Below, piece by piece: positions 1-9,767 of a DNA stretch of 64,000 nt. The notes under the pieces are model-generated. The model searched no databases. It saw only the letters and a program-made list of their open reading frames with translations, and was not told the origin of the DNA. This DNA comes from Thiopseudomonas denitrificans. Its GTDB lineage: Bacteria; Pseudomonadota; Gammaproteobacteria; Pseudomonadales; Pseudomonadaceae. The number at the start of each line of letters is the position of its first letter. Position 1 is the first letter of the stretch. Location of the stretch: assembly GCF_002866065.1 (NCBI RefSeq), contig NZ_LNJZ01000005.1, positions 1 through 64,000 of the forward strand. Reading direction: 5' to 3'. Position numbers and translations under genes: made by a program.

Positions 1-22
1 GTGCGAATAAATTCGCACCTAC
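1..22. repeat. REP-like inverted repeat at window edge
   Basis: The window opens with GTGCGAAT-AA-ATTCGCAC, an 8-bp perfect inverted repeat followed by CTAC. It resembles the short extragenic palindromes (REP class) common between Pseudomonas genes. Only one copy is visible and the element may continue beyond the window. Confidence 0.45.
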
Positions 23-99
23 ATATGCTCTGCTCTATAAAGGGTCAGAGCGAGAGTATGACAACCTGCCCCAAACGTGTTATCCGCCAAGCTTAAAGC

Positions 100-133
100 A
101 AACAACCCCTATAGAGTTCTGTAGGGGTTGTTT
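100..133 (-). terminator. Hairpin terminator after the TRIC/UPF0126 gene
   Basis: Arms AAACAACCCCT (100-110) and AGGGGTTGTTT (123-133) form an 11-bp stem with a 12-nt loop. On the minus strand the stem lies about 65 bases past the stop codon of the UPF0126 gene and is followed by a short T-containing tail. It could act in both directions. Confidence 0.6.
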
Positions 134-196
134 GTTGGCTATGAAGAGCCCCTGTCTAGCGTTAGGGCCGCCAGACGCTGGCACGTCTACTGCTGC

Positions 197-817
197 TTAA
201 TCGTTCCAGCGGTCTGGCGAGTAGGAGAATACAGGTAATGACCACTTCCATTTCAGGGCGGCCATGCGCATGCTCAAGCCGAATACAAACGAGATGAGCA
301 GGTTAAGGTTCTCGTTGACTCCGAAGTAGATCAGGGCCAGGTAGAGGATGGCAACCAGGAAGGATACGCTGGCGTAAAGCTCGTGGCGCAATACCTGGGG
401 CGTGCGGTTACACATGATGTCACGCAGGATACCGCCAAAGATGCCGGTGGTGATGCCGGCCATGATGACAACAGGTGTCTCATAGTCCAGGCGCAGGGCG
501 ACGTTGCAACCGATGATGGTGAAGGCGACCAGCCCCATGCCGTCAACCAGCAGGAACAGCCGGTTGAGCCGGCGCATGTATTTGGCGATGACGATGGTGA
601 ACAGCCCGGCACCGATGGTCATGTAGATATAGAGGGGATGTTGCGTCCAGGTGACCGGATAGTTGCCCAGCAGCATGTCGCGTACGGTTCCGCCGCCCAG
701 GGCGGTCATGAAGGCGATCAGGGCAACGCCGAACAGGTCCATGTTGCGCCGTCCGGCAGCGAGTGCCCCGGACATGGCTTCAGCGGTAATCGCAATGACA
801 AAGATATAGGTCAGCAT
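197..817 (-). CDS. UPF0126/TRIC-family membrane protein, probable glycine-linked transporter
   Basis: This 206-residue protein is almost wholly hydrophobic, with about six to seven membrane segments. It shows the two internally repeated glycine-rich segments of the UPF0126 (TRIC channel-like) family, GGGTVRD near residue 41 and GGILRD near residue 127. Each carries the conserved G-G-x-x-R-D pattern. The 5' leader (818-1016) holds a tandem glycine riboswitch, so expression very likely responds to glycine. Family members placed behind glycine riboswitches are usually inferred to move glycine or handle its excess; transport by this protein is inferred, not shown. The ATG at 815-817 has an AGGTG Shine-Dalgarno seven bases upstream. 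The length is typical of the family. Confidence 0.85.
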   Translation of the reverse strand: MLTYIFVIAITAEAMSGALAAGRRNMDLFGVALIAFMTALGGGTVRDMLLGNYPVTWTQHPLYIYMTIGAGLFTIVIAKYMRRLNRLFLLVDGMGLVAFTIIGCNVALRLDYETPVVIMAGITTGIFGGILRDIMCNRTPQVLRHELYASVSFLVAILYLALIYFGVNENLNLLISFVFGLSMRMAALKWKWSLPVFSYSPDRWND

Positions 818-854
818 CAGAAAGCACCTGCATTCTGTTAATGCCCCTCCCTCT

Positions 855-1016
855 GTCCTGTTACCTGAGAGTTTGTGCAGCGCTGCTGCTTGCCCCTTCG
901 GTGGGTTGTCGATGCAACCGCTCTCCAGTTGGCGATAATGGATTGTGCAGTACTTGAGCCTGAGCGTTTATGGGAGTTTGCGCCTTCGGCGGGTATCTGG
1001 ACCACTCTCCTGCACG
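855..1016 (-). promoter_or_regulatory. Tandem glycine riboswitch
   Basis: On the minus strand two glycine aptamers lie in series. The first (about 1016-955) reads GGAGAGTGG, then CCGCCGAAGGCGCAAAC, and ends ACGCTCAGG. The second (about 935-855) reads GGAGAGCGG, then CACCGAAGGGGCAAGC, and ends AACTCTCAGGTAACAG. These are the hallmark conserved blocks of the family. A small hairpin (GCATT/AATGC) sits just before the Shine-Dalgarno of the downstream gene and may be part of the expression platform, which would suggest control of translation. Whether glycine turns the gene on or off cannot be read from the sequence. Confidence 0.93.
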
Positions 1017-1022
1017 CGGGCG

Positions 1023-1051
1023 ATTATACTGTGTGCAGGGGTGGCTGACTA
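1023..1051 (-). promoter_or_regulatory. Sigma-70 promoter driving the glycine riboswitch
   Basis: On the minus strand a perfect -10 TATAAT (1028-1023) lies 17 bases after a -35-like TAGTCA (1051-1046, 4 of 6 matches). Transcription would begin near 1016, exactly at the 5' edge of the first aptamer. Confidence 0.7.
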
Positions 1052-1379
1052 GCTGTACTTTATGCCGTACAGGCAGCCTTTTTCGTGACTCTGGTGGCCT
1101 GTGGGGTCAGCATAAAACTGATGTTTTACTATCGCAACGCCGGCCATGCTGCTAAAGTTTAGCGTCCAGGGAAGAGTGGCGTGGGCACCTTGCCGGCTGC
1201 GCTGCAACGACGGACATGACCGGGTCCGGTCCTGCCTGTATGATGTGCGCAACCTTCGTTTGCCAATTAACCAGTGCTTCCCTGAAAACAGCCGACAATA
1301 TAGCGGGTACGGGCAATCCAGACCCCTGTCGCCTTGTCCTGTTTGTCTTTAGTTTAGAACGCACACCCAGGAAACCATC
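1052..1379. other. Intergenic region upstream of gdhA
   Basis: This gap separates the divergent riboswitch promoter and gdhA. It should contain the gdhA promoter, but I find no convincing -35/-10 pair. Short reading frames here lack ribosome binding sites and resemble nothing known. A ribosome binding site, AGGAAAC, lies just before the gdhA ATG. Confidence 0.4.
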
Positions 1380-2717
1380 ATGTCATACAGCCTCGATTCC
1401 TTCCTTCAACACATCAAACAGCGTGATCCCGAGCAGCCAGAATTCCACCAGGCTGTTGAAGAAGTGCTGCGTACACTGTGGCCATTTTTGCAGGAAAACC
1501 CCAAGTACGTGCAAAATGGCATCATTGAGCGCATGGTCGAGCCTGAACGCGTCATCCTGTTCCGTGTACCCTGGGTTGATGATGCGGGCAGGGTTCACGT
1601 CAATCGTGGCTACCGGATTCAAATGAGCAGCGCAATCGGCCCCTACAAGGGCGGTATCCGTTTCCACCCGTCGGTCAACCTTGGCGTGCTCAAGTTTCTC
1701 GCCTTTGAACAGGTATTCAAGAACTCCCTGACTTCGCTGCCTATGGGTGGCGGCAAGGGCGGGGCGGACTTCGACCCCAAGGGCAAGTCCGAGCAGGAAG
1801 TGATGCGCTTCTGCCAGTCCTTCATGAATGAGCTGTACCGTCATATCGGCCAGCATCTGGATGTGCCTGCCGGTGACATTGGTGTCGGCGCCCGCGAGGT
1901 GGGCTACATGTTTGGCCAGTACAAGCGGCTGGCCAATGAGTTCACCTCGGTGTTTACCGGCAAGGGCATGACCTATGGTGGCAGCCTGATCCGTCCTGAA
2001 GCCACTGGCTATGGCTGTGTGTATTTTGCCGAACAGATGCTGAAAAGCATCAAGCGCCGCTTTGAGGGCCAGCGTGTTGCCATTTCAGGCTCCGGCAACG
2101 TGGCGCAGTATGCGGCACAGAAAGTCACCGAGCTGGGCGGCAAGGTGGTGTCACTGTCGGATTCCGGCGGCACCCTGTACATGCCCGAGGGGTTGAATGG
2201 CGAGCACTGGGCCTATCTGATGGATCTGAAAACAGTGCGTCGCGGTCGCATCGAGGAAATGGCTCGTGAGTTTGGTGCACAGTTTTTCCCCGGGCAGCGA
2301 CCATGGCACCTTGAGTGCGACATTGCCATGCCCTGTGCGACACAGAACGAGCTGAATGGCGATGATGCCCGCCAGTTGATCAAGAATGGCTGCGTGTGCG
2401 TGGCGGAAGGGGCGAACATGCCATCCACCCTTGAGGCGATCGATCTGTTCCAGGAAGCCGGTATCCTGTTTGCGCCGGGCAAGGCATCCAACGCCGGCGG
2501 TGTGGCCGTCAGTGGCCTGGAAATGACACAGAACGCCATGCGCCTGCTCTGGACCGATGGCGAGGTGGATGCCAAGTTGCACAGCATCATGCAGGGCATC
2601 CATGCGTCATGTGTCAACTACGGTACCGAAAACGGCAAGGTCAACTACGTCAAGGGGGCCAATATCGCAGGCTTCGTCAAGGTGGCGGATGCCATGCTGG
2701 CGCAGGGGATCGTCTAG
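1380..2717 (+). CDS. gdhA: NADP-specific glutamate dehydrogenase
   Basis: This cytoplasmic enzyme makes glutamate from 2-oxoglutarate and ammonia with NADPH, and is a main ammonia-assimilation route when nitrogen is plentiful. The 445 residues match the hexameric bacterial enzyme (E. coli 447) along the full length. Visible motifs include GPYKGG (87-92), the substrate-binding PMGGGKGG (121-128), DVPAGDIGVG, GGSLIRPEATGYG and the Rossmann glycine motif SGSGNVAQ near 234. The ATG is preceded by AGGAAAC. The gene stands alone. A repeat-borne hairpin downstream (2807-2832) may end its transcript. Confidence 0.97.
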   Translation: MSYSLDSFLQHIKQRDPEQPEFHQAVEEVLRTLWPFLQENPKYVQNGIIERMVEPERVILFRVPWVDDAGRVHVNRGYRIQMSSAIGPYKGGIRFHPSVNLGVLKFLAFEQVFKNSLTSLPMGGGKGGADFDPKGKSEQEVMRFCQSFMNELYRHIGQHLDVPAGDIGVGAREVGYMFGQYKRLANEFTSVFTGKGMTYGGSLIRPEATGYGCVYFAEQMLKSIKRRFEGQRVAISGSGNVAQYAAQKVTELGGKVVSLSDSGGTLYMPEGLNGEHWAYLMDLKTVRRGRIEEMAREFGAQFFPGQRPWHLECDIAMPCATQNELNGDDARQLIKNGCVCVAEGANMPSTLEAIDLFQEAGILFAPGKASNAGGVAVSGLEMTQNAMRLLWTDGEVDAKLHSIMQGIHASCVNYGTENGKVNYVKGANIAGFVKVADAMLAQGIV

Positions 2718-2770
2718 TTCTGGCGTGAAACAGCTGGCTGTGCATACTCTGCGGTGATTGCGGAACGTAT

Positions 2771-2845
2771 CGCACAAAGACGCCGCAAGCATATTGGTGC
2801 AGGTTCTTTGTCGCCAGGGCTCTGGCGACAAAGGTTTTGTACTGA
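2771..2845. repeat. Dispersed repeat, copy A, with a strong hairpin
   Basis: A stretch containing ACGCCGCAAG, then TGCAGGTTC, then arms TTTGTCGCCAG (2807-2817) and CTGGCGACAAA (2822-2832) with a 4-nt loop. A second diverged copy lies at 50104-50170. The hairpin is followed by GGTTTTGT and could stop gdhA transcription. The remainder of the gap up to the next gene (2846-3124) holds no gene or clear site beyond the AAGGA ribosome binding site at about 3115. Confidence 0.6.
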
Positions 2846-3124
2846 CATGCCCGTATCTTCCCAACAAATTGCGTGCTGTTGACGGGTTTTCTTCAGGCTG
2901 GTCGCTCGGTTGTCATGCCCCTGCCACAGCTGTACAACGTTGCTGCTGCAGGCTCCGTGCTGTTGGCAAAACATTCCTGAAGTATCTTGCAGCTGGCCAC
3001 CTGGCGGCAGCTTCCCCCGCATTGCATTGGCCGGCACCAGCGGCGACAATGCACCACAACATGATCATGCGTGAGGGATGCCATTGCCTTGCACCCCTCC
3101 TTTCAACGATTACAAGGATTCCCC

Positions 3125-5560
3125 ATGTCTGACTCCATGCTGCAGCAGCTGCGTTTACCGGCTGCCAGCCTGACACGCTCACTGCCTGAAGAAATGTTTC
3201 CGTTTGGCCGGACTGACGAACTTGAGCCGTTCAGCGGTGTGCTGGGGCAGACGCGGGCAGTCGAGGCGCTCGAGTTTGGTGTGGCGATGCCGCGTTCCGG
3301 TTATAACGTCTTTGTCATGGGTGAGCCGGGCTCTGGCCGTTTTTCCTATGTGCGCCGTTATCTGGACGAGGTGGCCCGGCAGGCGCATACGCCGTCCGAC
3401 TGGCTGTATGTCAACCATTTTGACGAGCCGCGCGAACCCCATGCGATCGAGTTGCCGGCGGGTATGGGCAGTGAATTCTGCCGGGATATTTCCGGTCTGC
3501 TCGATACCATTCTCTCGGCGTTTCCTGCCGTGTTTGAAACACCCAGCTGGCAGCAGAAAAAAAGCGCCATTGATCGCGCTTTCAACAAGAAGTATGACAA
3601 GGCGCTCGACCGTATCGAGAAGCTGGCGCTGGAAAAGAACATCGCGCTCTATCGTGACAGCAGCAATATCGCCTTTACGCCGATGTTCGAGGGGAGGGCG
3701 CTGGATGAGGCCGAGTTTGCCCAGCGGCCGGAAAGCGAGCGCGAGCAGTTTCATGCCGATATCGCCTGGCTGGAAGAGCAGCTGAACACCGAACTGTCCA
3801 GCCTGCCGTTGTGGAAGCGTGAATCGAGCAACGAGCTGCGTCGGCTCAACGAGGAAACCATCAGCCTGGCGCTGGAATCGAGCATGGCGGTACTGGCTGC
3901 CAAATATGGCGATTATCCCAGTGTGCAGGCCTACTTGCAGGCCATGCAGGGTAACCTGCTGAAAACCGTGGTTGAGCAACTGGTTGACGAGGAGCACAGC
4001 GACAGTGTCCGGCGCAAGTTGCTGGAAGAACAGTACAGCCCTAACGTGGTGATGGGGCACAGCCACAATGGCGGTGCGCCGGTGGTGTTCGAGCCGCATC
4101 CGACCTATGACAACCTGTTCGGACGTATCGAATACAGCTCTGACCAGGGCATGCTGTATACCAGCTACCGGCAGCTGCGGCCGGGTGCACTGCACCGGGC
4201 CAATGGCGGTTACCTGATCCTGGAAGCGGAAAAGCTGTTGCCGGAACCCTTTGTCTGGGAAGCATTGAAACGTGCCCTGCACTCCAGGCAGCTGAAAATG
4301 GAGTCACCGCTGCTGGAGCTGACCCGCATGGCTGCCGTGACCCTGACACCGCAGGTGATTCCGCTGCAGGTCAAGGTGATCGTGATCGGATCACGCGACC
4401 TCTATTACGCCTTGCAGGAGCTGGATCCGGATTTTCAGGACATGTTCCGTGTGCTGGTGGATTTCGAGGAGGATCTGCCGCTGGAGCAGGACAGCCTGCT
4501 GCAATTTGCACAGCTGGTGCGCAACCGTACCAGCGAGGAGGGCATGGCCCCGCTGACCCGTTGTGCCGTGCAGCGGCTGGCCCGCTACAGCATGCGTCTG
4601 TCGGAACACCAGGAACGCCTGTCGGCACATCTGTCGGAGCTGTTCCAGGTGGTCAGTGAGGCGGACTTCCTGCGTGGCAAGCACCAGGACCAGTGGACCG
4701 ATGCGAGCCATGTGGAGCAGGCCATCAATGCCAGAATGCGGCGCACCGGCCGGGTTTCGCGCCGCATTCTGGATGACATGCTGGACGGGGTGATCCTGAT
4801 TGATACCGGGGGAGCAACCATCGGCAAATGCAACGGGCTGACCGTCCTGCAGGCCGGCGACTCGGTATTCGGGGTGCCGGCGCGGATTTCCGCCACCGTG
4901 CACCCGGGCAGCAACGGCATTGTGGATATCGAGCGCGAGGTGACGCTTGGCCAGCCGATCCACTCCAAGGGCGTGATGATTCTGACCGGGTATCTGGGCA
5001 GCCATTATGCGCAGGAATATCCGTTGGCGATTTCGGCCAGCATTGCCCTGGAGCAGTCCTATGGCTATGTTGACGGCGACAGTGCCTCGCTGGGCGAGAT
5101 CTGTGCGCTGATTTCCGCATTGGCGCGGGTGCCGCTCAAGCAGTGTTTTGCCATTACCGGCTCGATTAACCAGTTTGGCGAGGTTCAGGCCATCGGTGGT
5201 GTCAACGAGAAGATTGAGGGCTTTTTCAAGCTGTGCCGCGAGCGTGGCCTGACCGGCGAGCAGGGGGTGATAGTACCCCGCGCCAACCAGAAGAACCTGC
5301 TGCTCAGTGACGAAGTGATCGCCGCAGTGGATGCCGGGCAGTTTTCGGTTTATGTGGTCGATCATGTCGAACAGGCGCTGGCCCTGCTCAGTGGCCAGCA
5401 ACCGGGGCAGGCTGACGAGGAAGGACACTTCCCCGATGACAGCATCAATGGCAAGGTGGTCGCACGCCTGAAAACCATCTCCGAGCTGGGTGCGGAGCGG
5501 GAAGAAGACAAGGGGCAGGAACCGGAAACCGCCGTATCTGCAGAAACGCCGGCGCCATGA
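3125..5560 (+). CDS. Lon-like ATP-dependent protease (AAA_32 plus Lon C-terminal domain)
   Basis: This 811-residue protein has an N-terminal and AAA_32-type ATPase region and a C-terminal Lon proteolytic domain, as in the YcbZ/LonB-like family. A Pseudomonas member of this family is known as AsrA. The P-loop position reads GEPGSGRF (66-73), with Arg and Phe where Lys and Ser/Thr are normal. In the Lon domain the motif DGDSAS gives catalytic Ser653 and GVNEKI gives Lys696. The 43-residue spacing equals that of the E. coli Lon Ser/Lys dyad. The start at 3125 was chosen over an in-frame ATG 54 bases upstream because it has AAGGA seven bases before it. The protein is probably cytoplasmic and involved in protein quality control or stress; substrates are unknown. 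Confidence 0.9.
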   Translation: MSDSMLQQLRLPAASLTRSLPEEMFPFGRTDELEPFSGVLGQTRAVEALEFGVAMPRSGYNVFVMGEPGSGRFSYVRRYLDEVARQAHTPSDWLYVNHFDEPREPHAIELPAGMGSEFCRDISGLLDTILSAFPAVFETPSWQQKKSAIDRAFNKKYDKALDRIEKLALEKNIALYRDSSNIAFTPMFEGRALDEAEFAQRPESEREQFHADIAWLEEQLNTELSSLPLWKRESSNELRRLNEETISLALESSMAVLAAKYGDYPSVQAYLQAMQGNLLKTVVEQLVDEEHSDSVRRKLLEEQYSPNVVMGHSHNGGAPVVFEPHPTYDNLFGRIEYSSDQGMLYTSYRQLRPGALHRANGGYLILEAEKLLPEPFVWEALKRALHSRQLKMESPLLELTRMAAVTLTPQVIPLQVKVIVIGSRDLYYALQELDPDFQDMFRVLVDFEEDLPLEQDSLLQFAQLVRNRTSEEGMAPLTRCAVQRLARYSMRLSEHQERLSAHLSELFQVVSEADFLRGKHQDQWTDASHVEQAINARMRRTGRVSRRILDDMLDGVILIDTGGATIGKCNGLTVLQAGDSVFGVPARISATVHPGSNGIVDIEREVTLGQPIHSKGVMILTGYLGSHYAQEYPLAISASIALEQSYGYVDGDSASLGEICALISALARVPLKQCFAITGSINQFGEVQAIGGVNEKIEGFFKLCRERGLTGEQGVIVPRANQKNLLLSDEVIAAVDAGQFSVYVVDHVEQALALLSGQQPGQADEEGHFPDDSINGKVVARLKTISELGAEREEDKGQEPETAVSAETPAP

Positions 5561-5666
5561 CAGGGGTTGCGTCCGGCGTCTGTACTGCCTTGGCACCTGT
5601 CCGGCAGCCGGTAGAGGGGCATTTGGTAGTGTCCGGAAATTTATTTGGCCGATGCCGAAAAAAAAT

Positions 5667-5695
5667 TTGAACAAAGGGCCCGCTTGGCTTTAAAG
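5667..5695 (+). promoter_or_regulatory. Possible aspA promoter
   Basis: TTGAAC (5667-5672) is followed after 16 bases by TTTAAA (5689-5694), then about 73 bases of leader before the aspA ATG. Both hexamers are imperfect, so the call is tentative. Confidence 0.4.
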
Positions 5696-5767
5696 TTACC
5701 GGCGGCTTTTCAGCCCCCTTCAGGGATGATGGCGTCAATCAACACAGGCACACAAGGTTAGGTAAAT

Positions 5768-7189
<1,422 letters not shown>

Positions 7190-7208
7190 GTCAGATTCTG
7201 CTGCGAGC

Positions 7209-7240
7209 AAAGCCGGCCCCTGTGGCCGGCTTTGTTGTTT
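7209..7240 (+). terminator. Rho-independent terminator after aspA
   Basis: AAAGCCGGCC (7209-7218) pairs with GGCCGGCTTT (7224-7233) around a short loop, followed by GTTGTTT. It lies 20 bases past the aspA stop. Confidence 0.85.
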
Positions 7241-7313
7241 CCGGAGGTATGCCTTGATACCCGCCGGCACTGATCAAAGCAGGGGATGGATCAATATTGA
7301 ATACCTGTAATTC

Positions 7314-7322
7314 TGCTACACT
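7314..7322 (+). promoter_or_regulatory. Possible extended -10 promoter of the glycogen operon
   Basis: TGCTACACT reads as an extended -10 (TG-n-TACACT) about 45 bases before the glk start. No good -35 stands at normal spacing; TTGAAT (7297-7302) is only 14 bases away. Weak call. Confidence 0.3.
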
Positions 7323-7366
7323 CTACAACATTGTTAGTTGTTTGGTGCGTGGCACGGAGGGGCTGC

Positions 7367-8314
7367 ATGTTGCTGGCTGCTGATATTGGTGGAACCTGGG
7401 CGCGACTGCAGGCGCTGGAAGACGGGCAGCCGCTTGTCAGTGAGACCTTTGCCAGTGGCGATTTTGCCACGCTGGCCGATGTGATCAATCACTTTCGGCA
7501 ACGGCACGGCTTGCCGGATTTTGTCGCTGCCTGCCTGGGCTTGCCCGGGCCGGTTGCTGGTCGCCGGGTGGCCCTGACCAACCTGCCCTGGCAGGTGGAT
7601 GCCGACGAGCTGGAAAGCACCTGCCGCATCGGGCGGGTGCAGCTGGTCAATGACTTTCAGGCGGCAGCGTGCGGGGTCGATGCGCTCACGGCGGATCAGC
7701 TGCTGGTGCTCAACCCTGGCCAGCCGGACCTGCAGGGGCCCAGGCTGGTTGCAGGCGCCGGTACCGGGCTGGGGGTGGCACCGGTGTTTTTCTGCCAGGG
7801 ACGTCATGTTCCTCTGGCCTGTGAGGGCGGCCACATGGATTTCGCACCAGCCGATGACATTCAGCAAGACTTGCAACGCTGGTTGTGGCAACAATGGGAG
7901 CACGTGTCCTGCGAGCGGCTCCTGTCCGGTCCCGGGCTGGAGTTGCTGTATGGGTTCTTTTCCGGGGTGCCGCATCCGGAGCAGGCGGGGCAGATAGCAG
8001 CGGCCGATATTACCGCCCGTGCCGAAGCCGGCGAGACGGTTGCCTGCCAGACACTGGCAACTTTTGTCGCCATGTATGGCAGCTATCTGGGCAATCTGGC
8101 GCTGTTGTGGCCGGCACGGGCCGGAATCTACATTGTGGGCGGTGTCGCGCTGCATATCCGCCACTGGTTGCAGCAGCCGGCCTTCTTGCAGGCCATGCAG
8201 GCCAAGGGGCGGATGCATGAGCTGGTGGCCGGCCTGCCGGTATATCTGGTGACAGCCCCGCAGCCCGGGCTGCGGGGCGCGGCACTGATGGTGCGACAAC
8301 TTGTTAATTCATAG
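7367..8314 (+). CDS. glk: Glucokinase (ROK-unrelated GLK family)
   Basis: Phosphorylates glucose to glucose-6-phosphate using ATP. The 315-residue product has the GLK-family phosphate motif [10 protein letters not shown] near the N-terminus, GLPGPVAG, the catalytic-site stretch [18 protein letters not shown] and CEGGHMDF. I chose the ATG at 7367 because GGAGGGG stands just upstream and the protein then begins [10 protein letters not shown], as in homologues. It leads the glycogen operon, 17 bases ahead of glgC. It can return glucose released by malQ, GH57 or phosphorolysis to hexose phosphate. Confidence 0.93.
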   Translation: MLLAADIGGTWARLQALEDGQPLVSETFASGDFATLADVINHFRQRHGLPDFVAACLGLPGPVAGRRVALTNLPWQVDADELESTCRIGRVQLVNDFQAAACGVDALTADQLLVLNPGQPDLQGPRLVAGAGTGLGVAPVFFCQGRHVPLACEGGHMDFAPADDIQQDLQRWLWQQWEHVSCERLLSGPGLELLYGFFSGVPHPEQAGQIAAADITARAEAGETVACQTLATFVAMYGSYLGNLALLWPARAGIYIVGGVALHIRHWLQQPAFLQAMQAKGRMHELVAGLPVYLVTAPQPGLRGAALMVRQLVNS

Positions 8315-8331
8315 GCTGGAGGGCGGTAACG

Positions 8332-9600
8332 ATGGATGATTTCACCCAGATCAAGTCGGTCAGCGGGCTGACACGCAGTACTCTGGCGCTGGTGCTGGCT
8401 GGCGGCGAGGGCAGTCGCCTGCGCGCGCTGACCCAGTGGCGGGCCAAGCCGGCCGTGCCCTTTGGCGGCAAATACCGCATCATCGACTTTGTCCTGTCCA
8501 ACTGTGTCAATTCCGGCATCCGCCAGATTGGTGTGCTGACCCAGTACAAGTCGCATTCGCTGATCCGGCATGTGCAGCGGGCCTGGAACTTCATGCGCTA
8601 CGAAATTGGCGAGTTCGTCGAACTGCTGCCGGCTCAGCAGCGCATCGACAAGGGCTGGTACCGGGGCACGGCTGATGCCCTGTACCAGAACCTGGACATC
8701 TTGCGCCGTTACAGCCCGGACTATGTACTGGTGCTGGGTGGCGACCATATCTACACCATGGATTACAGCCAGATGCTGATCGAACATGTCCGCCGCTGTG
8801 CGGATGTGACCATTGGCTGCATCGAGGTGCCGGTGGCGGAAGCACGCGGCTTCGGCGTGATGTCGGTCAATGAACAGATGCGGGTTGAGCGCTTCACCGA
8901 AAAACCTGCCAGCCCCGAGAGCATTCCCGGCAAGCCGGGTGTGGCACTGGCATCGATGGGAATTTACATCTTTTCCACCGAGTTCCTGTTCCAGAAGCTG
9001 ATCGAGGACCACGACAATCCCAGATCCAGCAACGACTTCGGCAAGGACATCATTCCGTCGATCATCAACAGTCACCATGTACTGGCCTATCCGTTCCAGA
9101 ATGATCAGGGCGAGCCGGCCTACTGGCGTGATGTCGGTACGCTGGAGTCTTACTGGCAGGCCAATATGGACCTCTGTTCAATCGTCCCCGAGCTGAACCT
9201 GTATGACCGCAGCTGGCCGGTCTGGACCTACCAGGCGCAAATGCCGCCGGCCAAGTTCACCTTTGATGACGAGGGCCGCCGCGGGCAGGCGATCGACTCC
9301 ATGGTATCGGCTGGCTGTATCGTCTCGGGTGCCAGGATCAAGCGCTCGGTGGTGTCCAGCGGCTGCAACCTGCACAGCTATTCGGAAATCAAGGATTCGG
9401 TGTTGCTGCCCAATGTGGATGTGGGCCGGCATTGCTCGATCAACCGGGCAATCATCGACAAGGGCTGCATCATTCCGCCCGGTACCCGTATCGGGCATGA
9501 CCCGGTCGAAGACCGCAAGCGCTTCCATGTCGATGATGACAGCGGGCTGGTGCTGGTCACCCCGGACATGCTTGGGCAGTCGCTGCACTTTACCCGTTAG
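8332..9600 (+). CDS. glgC: Glucose-1-phosphate adenylyltransferase
   Basis: Makes ADP-glucose from glucose-1-phosphate and ATP, the committed step of glycogen synthesis. The 422 residues match the bacterial enzyme (E. coli 431). The N-terminal nucleotidyltransferase motif [11 protein letters not shown], followed by the KPAVPFGG region, is intact, as are [10 protein letters not shown] and RFTEKP. The C-terminal third shows the left-handed beta-helix typical of the family. It follows glk closely and is the second gene of the operon. Confidence 0.96.
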   Translation: MDDFTQIKSVSGLTRSTLALVLAGGEGSRLRALTQWRAKPAVPFGGKYRIIDFVLSNCVNSGIRQIGVLTQYKSHSLIRHVQRAWNFMRYEIGEFVELLPAQQRIDKGWYRGTADALYQNLDILRRYSPDYVLVLGGDHIYTMDYSQMLIEHVRRCADVTIGCIEVPVAEARGFGVMSVNEQMRVERFTEKPASPESIPGKPGVALASMGIYIFSTEFLFQKLIEDHDNPRSSNDFGKDIIPSIINSHHVLAYPFQNDQGEPAYWRDVGTLESYWQANMDLCSIVPELNLYDRSWPVWTYQAQMPPAKFTFDDEGRRGQAIDSMVSAGCIVSGARIKRSVVSSGCNLHSYSEIKDSVLLPNVDVGRHCSINRAIIDKGCIIPPGTRIGHDPVEDRKRFHVDDDSGLVLVTPDMLGQSLHFTR

Positions 9601-9767
9601 GGCTGTGCCTTTGTGGCCATGCTGCCGGCCCGGCAGCTTCCTTGTACAGCATGGTGTTCGGATGCGAAAAGCATTGGTGTCAGCACATGTCCGGGAGCGG
9701 CAGGGCAGGTATAATTGAGCGGTCATTATCTGACGCCCTGATTGATATTTGTTTTGAAGGTATTGCT

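Noticed and set aside
1216-1626. Reading frames on both strands across the gdhA leader and 5' end
   Set aside because: They overlap gdhA or the riboswitch, lack ribosome binding sites, and their product sequences look like shadow frames.
3179-4282. Long minus-strand open frame inside the Lon-like gene
   Set aside because: Arises from GC-rich codon bias of the real gene on the other strand; rich in His/Gln/Arg with no domain pattern.
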